A stretch of DNA of 41,618 nucleotides. Origin: a bacterium (GTDB lineage Bacteria; Gemmatimonadota; Gemmatimonadetes; Longimicrobiales; RSA9). Position numbers and translations under genes: made by a program. A model generated the notes under the pieces. It made no database searches and was not told the origin of the DNA. It saw only the letters and a program-made list of their open reading frames with translations. Position 1 is the first letter of the stretch, and every line of letters starts with the position of its first letter. This document shows, one piece after another, positions 33,601 through 39,742 of the stretch. The stretch is from the NCBI GenBank assembly GCA_003242735.1, contig QGVH01000032.1:1-41618 (forward strand), read 5' to 3'.

Positions 33601-33758
33601 GTGATCTGGACGCCCGCCAGCGGCTCGCCCGTGGCCGCATCCGTGACCAGCCCGGTCAGTTTCCCGGTCTGTGCCCCGGCGGGAACCGCGCCCAGCGCCA
33701 CCAGCAGGAGCGCCGCCAGGACGGACCTCAAGAGGCTTCTCTCCTTCGAAGCGGACAT
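30651..33758 (-). CDS. TonB-dependent receptor with carboxypeptidase-regulatory N-domain
   Basis: 1035 residues from ATG 33758 (MSASKERSLLRSVLAALLLV), preceded by GGAGG ten bases away. Signal peptide ends AVPAGAQ. Residues about 33-112 are a CarboxypepD_reg domain (GKLTGLVTDAATGEPLAGVQ, VPPGVYTVTAQLLGYAVVRK), about 128-252 the plug (SPVRIRGGRQGETLTLVDGI, EQVDYLRGGFEAQYGNALSG), and the rest a 22-strand barrel ending INVGVRVSF. This is the SusC/OAR-like layout of Bacteroidota and Gemmatimonadota. No SusD gene is next to it, so sugar-binding as in Sus systems is not supported; peptide or protein-linked roles are as likely. It is first in the five-gene operon and is probably transcribed from the divergent spacer upstream. 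Confidence 0.93.
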   Translation of the reverse strand: MSASKERSLLRSVLAALLLVALGAVPAGAQTGKLTGLVTDAATGEPLAGVQITVEGTGRSVLTQENGRYFLINVPPGVYTVTAQLLGYAVVRKENVQVTIDVTRTVDFELTSEALAVEGVVVEAERVPLIETRATGASNIITAEQIQALPVTDIQGVLSLQHGFLEVPQNTDVISYDEQRRGLSPVRIRGGRQGETLTLVDGIPINNFVFGGPAMFLPSKAVEQVDYLRGGFEAQYGNALSGVINIATREGGTQLQGEVEYQTSSVGGWLGSKYDELREWEQLDGYVSGPVPMTGNKLRFMVAAQFESGVGRVLKFDDLIYNPFADPRDLANRYASIYDLFPGYRQLGFDSRRDLYGKLTYYFSPAAKLSFLGLDYQRQTQPYMFSWLRSGFDMFGRCVDLYPDAEDVCRTVFLNGRDPEVIEDLQATNQEQQYVLQSSINLNRQLWVLKWDHTLDRTAYTAAIGRFDQNRTTCTFVSGVCIEDRMAYTYWSGPFHTTGSSRAYGRQPFFGTDKIYGGEELSTWVGRFDMQTQVGDHHNIKAGVFFQKHDVSFEEYQQVGLNNVALDISRYAAKPWDAAAYIQDNIEFDFLRVTFGFRFDYGRADGLFWANPRDPTNGTTLYHVCENPTAFGLPADKFRYVDPETNIVYTGVQACGLDENLRNEANAVALQDDFKKAPVRKQWSPRLGVSVPVTESSSFFFNFGRYSQNPLLHNMYRGTGIGTPLEGTPQAARFFHETGTILIGNPQLVTEQTSSYEFGFLSELFDNYALSAVLFNKDQLGLTGIRRGGVTETGTPVFDPGANYNNSSTPTYTVLLNLDYQTVRGIELSLARRLTSHWAFDLRYSLSQVRTNAAPPDLEMLKQAQNDPPAYKEIRSEIDQTHVFNGVLRFAVQDDVPDVPVLGSLLRNTSASITLRAASGLPYTPVLAYGVGNAERNSGTSPATYDVNLLVRKDWRVANLRYGAFLRVTNLLNRRNCLQVFPTTGDCEGGAGMAGRFDVIGGGSFSQTSTTADIWDRPDMVAAPRSINVGVRVSF

Positions 33759-34091
33759 CGTGTGGGAACCTCCGTACGCGTGTGGACCGTGAAACGGAGA
33801 GGGACGGCGTGGGAGCCGTTCCGGTCCGGAATTCGGCGTCGGGCGAATTGCGGTGAGAGACCGGCCTCGGTATACATCTAAGTATTCCGGAATGCGCACC
33901 AGAACGGCGCCTCCACAGCCTCTGCCCAGGAGGGCAGGGCACGTTACGCGCGGTCAGCGGCCTTGTCAAGCGACCTCTTCGCAGCTGCCCCCTCGCCGCG
34001 CGAAGCGCGACCACCGCCGACCTGACGAAAACGTTTGTGGTCGCGCGATCCGGACACCCGGCACGATCCTGGCACCGGCGCGGCACCGCCC
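33759..34091. other. Divergent spacer between the envelope operon and GH65
   Basis: 333 bases without a gene. An AT-rich patch at 33868-33893 (minus strand TTCCGGAATACTTAGATG then TATACC) probably contains the TonB receptor operon promoter. A LacI-type site near 34027 faces the GH65 gene. The layout fits two independently regulated promoters. Confidence 0.5.
34027..34040. promoter_or_regulatory. LacI-type operator-like site upstream of GH65
   Basis: GAAAACGTTTGTGG contains the palindrome AAACGTTT with a central CG, the common core of LacI/GalR-family sugar-repressor operators. It lies about 52 bp upstream of the GH65 start. No LacI-family gene is in the window, so the regulator would have to be encoded elsewhere. 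Confidence 0.45.
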
Positions 34092-36404
34092 ATGGAGAGC
34101 CCGTTGAACCACCCCGCCACCCCTGAGGCCGGCCGCCGGCCCGGCGAGCCGGCCAGCGCCGCACCGGCCTCGCCGCCGCCCCCCGAGCCGGGCGCCCCCC
34201 TCCCCGGCGACCACCGCTGGTGGCTCGTCGAGGAAGGGTTCGACCTGGCGCGGGAGCACGAGGTCGAGTCGCTGCTGGCGATCTCGAACGGTTACCTGGG
34301 CACGCGCGCGTCGCTCGCGGAGGGGAGCGAGCTCTCCGCGCCGGCCACGTTCGTGGCGGGGATCTACGGGCGGCGCTCCGAGCCGGGGGCGGTGCCGGCG
34401 CTGGTGACCGCCCCGGACGCGCTCCGGCTGCGGCTCGTGGTGGAGGGCGAGGCGGTGGCGCTGGACCACGGCGAAACGCTCGAGCATCGCCGGGCGCTGG
34501 ACATGCGCCGCGGGGTGCTGTGGCGGGTCTGGCGTCACCGGACGCCGGCCGGCCGCATCACCCGGATCCGGGAGCGACGGCTCGCATCGCTCGCGGACCG
34601 ACACGTGTTGCTCCAGGTCGTGGAGCTCGTGCCGGAGAACTACGGCGGGCGCATCGAGTTGGAGAGCCGCATCGACGTGGCTGTCCCGGTCCAGCCGCTC
34701 GCGGTGCCGCCGCCCGCGCTGACGCCCGTGCCCGACGCCTCGGGCGCTGCGTCCCCCGCACGGCTCGCGCTGCGTGCGGAGGGCACGGGCGCCGTCGTCG
34801 CGTTCGCCGTAGACAGCTCGTTGGACGCGGACGGGAGACGGCTGGCACCGCAGATCGAGGCATCCGGCTCCTCTGTCGTGGAGCGCTGGTCGTTCACGGC
34901 CGAGATCGGCCGACCCTGCCGGCTCACGCGCGTCATCGCGGTGCACACGTCGCGGGACGCGGCGTCACCCGCGGCAGCCGCCGCAGAGCACGTCGCGCGG
35001 CTCGGCGCGGCGGCCGCGGAACGCATCCAGCGCGCACACGTCGCCGCCTGGCGCGCGCGGTGGCAGGGCGCGGATGTGGTGATCGATGGAGACGACGACG
35101 CGCAACGCGCCGTGCGCTTCGCGTGCTATCACCTCATCGGCGCGGCAGACCCCGGTGACGAGCGCGTCTCGATCGGCGCGCGGCTGCTGACCGGCGGCGT
35201 GTACATGGGGCACGTGTTCTGGGACGTGGAGGTCTACATGCTCCCGTTCTACATCTACACACACCCGCCATCGGCGCGCGCGCTGCTCATGTACCGCTAC
35301 CACACGTTGCCCGCGGCCCGTGCGAAAGCCCGCGCGCTCGGCTGGCGCGGCGCGCTGTACGCGTGGGAGTCGGCGCTGACGGGCGAGGAGACCACGCCGT
35401 CGGCGGTCGTGGCGCCGGACGGCGTGGTGGTGCCGATCCGGAACGGGGAGCAGGAGAACCACATCAGCGCCGCCGTCGCGTACGGCGTGTGGCAGTACTG
35501 GCGTGCCACGGGCGACGACGCCTTCTTCCTGGACGCGGGCGCGGAGATCCTGCTGGAGACGGCCCGCTTCTGGGCGAGCCGCGGCGAATGGGGCGAGGAC
35601 GGCCTCTACCACATCCGCCACGTCATCGGGCCCGACGAGTACCACGAGGACGTGGACGACAGCGCCTACACCAACGTGATGGCGCAGTGGAACCTGGAGC
35701 GCGGGCTCGAGGCTGCGCGCCTGCTGCGTGAGCGCTGGCCCGAGCGCTGGCGCGTGCTGGAAGACCGCCTCGGCATCGAACCGGGGGAACCGGAGTCGTG
35801 GGGCGACATCGCGGCCGCCATGTACACGGGGTTCGATCCGGACACCGGCCTCTTCGAGCAGTTCCGCGGCTACCACGACCTCGAGGAGGTGGACCTGTCC
35901 GCGCTCGAGCCGAGCGCCGGCCCGGCGGACATCCTGCTCGGTCGTGAGCGTACGATGCGGAGCAAGGTGATCAAGCAGGCGGACGTCGTGCTGCTGCTGT
36001 ACCTGCTCTGGGACCGGTTCCCCCCCGAGGTGCGGCGCGCGAACTTCCGATACTACGAGCCGCGCTGCGCGAACGGCAGCTCGCTCAGCCCCTCGATCCA
36101 CGCGCTGGTCGCCGCGCGGCTGGGCGAGATGGAGCTGGCGCAGCGCTACTGGCGGCAGGCGGCCGAGATCGATCTGGCGAACAACATGGGCAACGCAGCG
36201 GGCGGCGTGCACGGCGCCGCGCTGGGCGGGTTGTGGCAGGCCGCGGTGTTCGGCTTCGCCGGGCTGCGCTTCGGCGAGCGAGGCCCGGAGCTGGAGCCGC
36301 ACCTGCCGCCCGGCTGGCGCGCGCTGCGTTTTCCGATCTGCTGGCGGGGGCGGCGCTTCCGCGTGAGCACGGATGGCGCGACGCGCCCGGAGGAGGGGCC
36401 GTGA
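34092..36404 (+). CDS. Glycoside hydrolase family 65 (disaccharide phosphorylase type)
   Basis: 770 residues from ATG 34092. The first about 40 residues are Pro/Ala-rich and probably dispensable; homology starts at WWLVEEGFDLAREHEVESLL and AISNGYLGTRASL. The N-terminal beta-supersandwich runs to about 300, and the (alpha/alpha)6 catalytic barrel from about 350: HVFWDVEVYMLPFYIYTHPP, GEETTPSAV, then HVIGPDEYHEDVDDSAYTNV with the general acid Glu516. The phosphate-handling region follows around KQADVVLLLYLLWD and SSLSPSIHALVAARLGEMEL. GH65 includes maltose, trehalose, kojibiose and nigerose phosphorylases; the exact one cannot be told by eye. There is no signal peptide, so it is cytoplasmic. 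It overlaps the UspA gene by four bases. Confidence 0.92.
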   Translation: MESPLNHPATPEAGRRPGEPASAAPASPPPPEPGAPLPGDHRWWLVEEGFDLAREHEVESLLAISNGYLGTRASLAEGSELSAPATFVAGIYGRRSEPGAVPALVTAPDALRLRLVVEGEAVALDHGETLEHRRALDMRRGVLWRVWRHRTPAGRITRIRERRLASLADRHVLLQVVELVPENYGGRIELESRIDVAVPVQPLAVPPPALTPVPDASGAASPARLALRAEGTGAVVAFAVDSSLDADGRRLAPQIEASGSSVVERWSFTAEIGRPCRLTRVIAVHTSRDAASPAAAAAEHVARLGAAAAERIQRAHVAAWRARWQGADVVIDGDDDAQRAVRFACYHLIGAADPGDERVSIGARLLTGGVYMGHVFWDVEVYMLPFYIYTHPPSARALLMYRYHTLPAARAKARALGWRGALYAWESALTGEETTPSAVVAPDGVVVPIRNGEQENHISAAVAYGVWQYWRATGDDAFFLDAGAEILLETARFWASRGEWGEDGLYHIRHVIGPDEYHEDVDDSAYTNVMAQWNLERGLEAARLLRERWPERWRVLEDRLGIEPGEPESWGDIAAAMYTGFDPDTGLFEQFRGYHDLEEVDLSALEPSAGPADILLGRERTMRSKVIKQADVVLLLYLLWDRFPPEVRRANFRYYEPRCANGSSLSPSIHALVAARLGEMELAQRYWRQAAEIDLANNMGNAAGGVHGAALGGLWQAAVFGFAGLRFGERGPELEPHLPPGWRALRFPICWRGRRFRVSTDGATRPEEGP

Positions 36405-37252
36405 AGCCGGAGTCCATCATCGTCCCGCTGGACGGCACGCCGGGCGCGCTGGCGGCGGTGCCCGTGGCGGCCGCGCTCACCACCATGCTCGACGCCGCGC
36501 TGCACGTGTTGCACGTCGGCGAGCGCGTGCTCCCATCGGCCGACCGGCTCCGCGAGCTCGGGCTCACCCCGGAGATGCTGGAAGGGTCCGTCCTCGACCA
36601 GCGTACCGGCCCGCCGGCCGAGGCGATCCTCCGGTTCGCCCGGGAACGACCCGAGCCGCTGATCGTGATCTGCACCCACACCGATGTGGAGAAGCACCGC
36701 GGCGCGCTGGGCCACGTGGCCGAGGAGGTGCTCGTGGACGCGTGCTGCCCCGTGATCCTCGTGCAGCCGGAGCGCGGGCTGCGGCGCTGGACGCTGCGCC
36801 GGATCCTGCTGCCGCACGACGGGACGCCCGCCACCGCTGCCGCCATGGACCCGGCCGGCGACATTGCCGAGCTGACCGGCGCGGAGGTGCTCGTGCTCCA
36901 CGTCGCGGCGCCGGGCGCTCCGCCGCCCACGGAGCCGGGCACGTTCACCGTGCCCCGCTACGTGGACCAGCCGCAGCACGAGTGGCCCGCGTGGGCTGCC
37001 GAGTTCATCGCCCGCATGTCCGCGCTCGGCCACCCACCATCCGAGGTGCGGTTCACGCTCTCCGTGGCCACGGGCGACCCCGGCGCCGAGATCGTGCGCG
37101 CGGCCCGCGAACGCGACGCCGACCTCGTCGTCATCGCGTGGCATGGCGTGTGGGAGCCCGAGCGCGCGCTGACCATGCGGCGCGTCATCCGGGAGGTGGG
37201 GTGTCCGATCCTCGTGGTGCAGACAGGAGATCGCGGTACTCCCGCGGCGTGA
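36401..37252 (+). CDS. Tandem universal stress protein (UspA)
   Basis: 283 residues. The GTG at 36401 overlaps the GH65 stop (GTGA), and an AGGAGGGG box sits just upstream, so the genes are translationally coupled. Two Usp domains are seen: residues about 1-130 (ESIIVPLDGTPGALAAVPVA, ending CCPVILVQP) and about 135-280 (RRILLPHDGTPATAAAMDPA, VHIAWHGV-like DLVVIAWHGVWEPERAL, ending GCPILVVQTGD). The nucleotide-binding G-2x-G-9x-G(S/T) motif is not obvious in either half, so ATP binding is uncertain. Coupling with a sugar phosphorylase suggests a role in energy or starvation status; this is inference. Its 3' end overlaps the convergent PIN gene by 68 bp. Confidence 0.85.
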   Translation: MKPESIIVPLDGTPGALAAVPVAAALTTMLDAALHVLHVGERVLPSADRLRELGLTPEMLEGSVLDQRTGPPAEAILRFARERPEPLIVICTHTDVEKHRGALGHVAEEVLVDACCPVILVQPERGLRRWTLRRILLPHDGTPATAAAMDPAGDIAELTGAEVLVLHVAAPGAPPPTEPGTFTVPRYVDQPQHEWPAWAAEFIARMSALGHPPSEVRFTLSVATGDPGAEIVRAARERDADLVVIAWHGVWEPERALTMRRVIREVGCPILVVQTGDRGTPAA

Positions 37253-37649
37253 CCACGCGCACGCTCGTCTGCTCGCGTACCCCCAGCAGGTGCTCGTCCA
37301 GCGTGACCAGCACCGCGCCGGTCGCCGCCGCGAGCGCGAGGAACTTGCGATCGTCGGCGTCCTCGACGAACGCGAACGCCGCAGGGTCGGCCGTGCCCTC
37401 GTAGCGGTCCTCCGGCTTGTACAACTCATCAATGCGCGTGCGGGCCAGCGGCGGGATGCGGCCCACGATGCGCTCGGCCTCGCGCCGCGTGGCGTCATCC
37501 CAGACCAGGCGCAGCGCGCCCTCGCGGATGGCATCCAGCAGCCATCCGGCCGCGCTGCGGGGCTGGAACCCCGCCGCAACGATCACGTTGGTGTCCAGGA
37601 CGACGGCCGGCTGCGGCGGCGCGTCGCCTGCGGTGCCGCTCATCCCCAT
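37185..37649 (-). CDS. PIN-domain ribonuclease-like protein, solitary
   Basis: 154 residues. PIN-fold motifs: VVLDTNVIVAA (Asp19, Asn21), an acidic helix in DDATRREAERIVGRI, and VEDADDRKFLALAAATGAVL with Asp97 and Asp100, then VTLDEHLLG (Asp118). These acidic residues bind Mg in VapC-type RNases. In the 'putative toxin, PIN family' group the partner antitoxin gene usually lies directly upstream; here the 361 bp upstream contain no convincing antitoxin. It may be a solitary PIN nuclease or its antitoxin may be lost or divergent. It converges on the UspA gene with a 68-bp overlap, so antisense effects on both mRNAs are possible. ATG 37643 is an alternative start. Confidence 0.85.
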   Translation of the reverse strand: MGMSGTAGDAPPQPAVVLDTNVIVAAGFQPRSAAGWLLDAIREGALRLVWDDATRREAERIVGRIPPLARTRIDELYKPEDRYEGTADPAAFAFVEDADDRKFLALAAATGAVLVTLDEHLLGVREQTSVRVVTPREYRDLLSAPRGSDTPPPG

Positions 37650-38010
37650 CGCCTGACACGGATCGCGTCATCGGCCAACAGATTCAACCCGGAGTCCCCC
37701 GGCAGGGCTGTCGGTGACTCCGGCCGAACAGCTGCGTCAGAATACGCGTGGTCGCTCCTCCGGGCCCCACTCACGCCGCCCGTCCAACGCGGCCCGGGCG
37801 CGCGGCCGCGCACTCGGCGACACCTTCCCATCGAATGACCCGAACGCTCGATTCGGTTGCCGCCGGTCGCGATCACGACCAGGCGATCCGGGCGCCGTGG
37901 ACTGGCGGTGTCGGCGGCGTGTCGGGCTCGCATGCTGCAAGCGCGGGCGCGGTCCACGCCGACGCCGGGGTCGGTGCTCGCAACGGCGGGTCCGGAGGCC
38001 GGAGGTCGCG
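37650..38010. other. Divergent spacer between PIN and charged lipoprotein genes
   Basis: 361 bases without a convincing gene; the frames that stay open are Arg/Ala-rich. It includes the hairpin at 37689-37723. Confidence 0.5.
37689..37723. promoter_or_regulatory. 8-bp inverted repeat upstream of the PIN gene
   Basis: CCGGAGTC (37689-37696) and GACTCCGG (37716-37723) are perfectly complementary, and inside them CCGGCAG...CTGTCGG extends the pairing partly. It lies 40 bp upstream of the PIN start on the minus strand. It could act as an operator or as an mRNA leader hairpin. Confidence 0.4.
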
Positions 38011-38616
38011 ATGCGCACTCGCGCAGGGCGGTGCGCGGCGCTGGCGGTCGCACTGGCGCTCGGCGCCGCGTGTGACAGCGTCCGCGATGTCGAACTGGAA
38101 GACGCCGTCGGCACCTTCGTGCTGACGCGGGTGGCGGGCAAGAGGGTCGGCGAGCGGGATCGCGTCCCTGATGGAGACGACGTGGCCGAGGCAGAACTCC
38201 TCGGCGGCAGGGATCGTTTCCGGGATAGAGACCGCCGGCGCGACCGGGACGACGGGCCGCGGCCCCGGCTGCTCGAGAAGACGGCCGAGTTCGAGGTCCT
38301 GGTCGTGCACGAGACGGTGCGGCTGAGGCCGGACGGCTCGGGAACGATCACCAGCGTGGTGGACCTCTTCCTGATCGAGACGGGCGAGTTCGACGGGCGG
38401 CGCACCATCACCCGCGATGTCCGCTTCGCACTGGATGACGGCACCATCCTGATCGCGGACCTCTGCGATCCGGAGGAAGTGGACTGCGTGCTCCCGCGGA
38501 ACCTGGTCATGTGGCCGGAGCCGACGTGGTCGCCGAAGGTCCTGTACCAGGCGTTCTCGCCGGGCGGGCCGGCGCTGCTGTACGAGCGGGTCTCGAGGCG
38601 GGCGGACCTGGACTGA
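38011..38616 (+). CDS. Lipoprotein with Arg/Asp-rich charged segment
   Basis: 201 residues, unrecognised. ATG 38011 has a GGAGG site six bases upstream. The signal peptide and lipobox are ALAVALALGAACDSV. Next comes DAVGTFVLTRVAGKRVGERD, then a striking run of alternating Arg and Asp (RDRFRDRDRRRDRDDGPRPR). The second half is beta-rich: FEVLVVHETVRLRPDGSGTI, DVRFALDDGTILIADLCDPE and ALLYERVSRR. This resembles lipocalin-like periplasmic proteins in which ..G.Y.L..V.G..LP opens the fold and later strands contain L..DGT; the Arg-Asp stretch would be an insertion in a loop. The single-gene setting gives no functional clue. Confidence 0.6.
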   Translation: MRTRAGRCAALAVALALGAACDSVRDVELEDAVGTFVLTRVAGKRVGERDRVPDGDDVAEAELLGGRDRFRDRDRRRDRDDGPRPRLLEKTAEFEVLVVHETVRLRPDGSGTITSVVDLFLIETGEFDGRRTITRDVRFALDDGTILIADLCDPEEVDCVLPRNLVMWPEPTWSPKVLYQAFSPGGPALLYERVSRRADLD

Positions 38617-38983
38617 GGCGGGCGTCGCGGCTCGGCCGTGCGCCCGGGTGGCGCGGGCGTTTCGCGGCGCGCCCGGCGCCCCCCACGATCCGCGCGGGTC
38701 TCCGTCCGGACCGGGGCGTTCGGGGTCTCATGGACCTGCCCGGCCGCGATCCGCACTGGTCCCCACCCGATCCCCGCCCCCGGTCCCGGGTGGATCACCG
38801 GGCCGGGGCGCCCCCGGGAGTCGGGCACGCCGGCTGGCGGCGCGGCCCGGCAGAGGCCCGCCAGTTGGACCCCCTTCTCCATTCCGGATGTATAGCGTAT
38901 CTTCCGACGCGATACCGCAACCCTGTCAATCTCGTGGCCCCTCGGCGCGCCGCGGCGGGCCGGGGATCGGAGAGGATCGACTC
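38617..38983. other. Spacer upstream of the DUF305 gene
   Basis: 367 bases without a gene. CCCGGT...ACCGGG around 38779-38802 may form a weak terminator-like hairpin for the preceding gene. An AT-richer patch at 38885-38915 (GGATGTATAGCGTATCTTCC) is the likely promoter region for the DUF305 gene. Confidence 0.45.
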
Positions 38984-39682
38984 ATGCGTTGGACCCGTGC
39001 CGCTGTTCTCGCCGCCGCGCTGGCCACGGCCGCGTGCAGCGGCGCCGCCCGGCCGTCGCCGGAGGCCCCACGGCCCGGAGCGCTGTCGAACGCCGAGATC
39101 GAAGCGCTCTATCGAGCCCGCCTGGACAGCGCGCGCATGCGCTTCACGGAGGCCGACGTCCGCTTCATGACGGGCATGATCGCGCACCACGCGCAGGCGC
39201 TCGTCATGGCGGAGCTGGCGGCGACGCACACCACCACCCCGGCGATCCGGACGCTGGCGGCGCGGATCATCAACGCGCAAAAGGACGAGATCGAGCGCAT
39301 GCAGCAGTGGCTGCGGGAGCGGGGTCAGCCCGTGCCCGAGGTGCACATCGAGGGCACGACGATGACCATCCACTACGCGGACCACGCCGGGCACACGGGT
39401 CACGAGGCGCACGCCCACATGCCCGGCATGCTGACGGACGAACAGCTCCGCGAGCTGGCTGCGGCACACGGCGCAGAGTTCGACCGTCTGTTCCTCACGT
39501 ACATGATCCAGCACCATCGCGGCGCGGTGCAGATGGTGCACGAGCTCTTCGCAACGGACGGGGCGCTCCAGGACGAGGATGTGTTCCGGCTCGCCTCGGA
39601 CGTGCAGGTGGATCAGATCACCGAGATCGCGCGGATGGAGCAGATGCTCGCCGCGCTGGCCGCCCAGGGCGGCGCACCGTGA
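38984..39682 (+). CDS. DUF305 lipoprotein, two-domain, His-rich
   Basis: 232 residues from ATG 38984. Lipobox ALATAAC (Cys18). Two DUF305 ferritin-like helical units carry the signature Met-His-His: FMTGMIAHHAQALVMAELAA (His68-His69) and TYMIQHHRGAVQMVHELFA (His177-His178). The linker between them is rich in His (HYADHAGHTGHEAHAHMPGM, about 130-149). DUF305 proteins such as copper-resistance-associated CopM bind metal in the periplasm; the extra His stretch supports metal binding, copper or silver being the usual guess. It is followed after 60 bp by the LVIVD lipoprotein, and DUF305 and LVIVD genes are often neighbours, so co-transcription is likely. Confidence 0.9.
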   Translation: MRWTRAAVLAAALATAACSGAARPSPEAPRPGALSNAEIEALYRARLDSARMRFTEADVRFMTGMIAHHAQALVMAELAATHTTTPAIRTLAARIINAQKDEIERMQQWLRERGQPVPEVHIEGTTMTIHYADHAGHTGHEAHAHMPGMLTDEQLRELAAAHGAEFDRLFLTYMIQHHRGAVQMVHELFATDGALQDEDVFRLASDVQVDQITEIARMEQMLAALAAQGGAP

Positions 39683-39742
39683 CCACCCCCCCGCGGCCGG
39701 ATTCACCGCGGCCGCAACGTGACACCAGCAAAGGGGATCGCC

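Noticed and set aside
30651..33758. SusC/SusD glycan-uptake locus
   Set aside because: The receptor is SusC-like in layout, but no SusD-like lipoprotein is adjacent; the lipoprotein at 22734-24563 is beta-rich, not TPR-helical.
37640..38053. 137-codon minus-strand frame upstream of PIN as antitoxin
   Set aside because: It has no ribbon-helix-helix, AbrB or Phd-like pattern and is Arg/Ala/Pro-rich, and it overlaps the PIN gene start and the 38011 gene.
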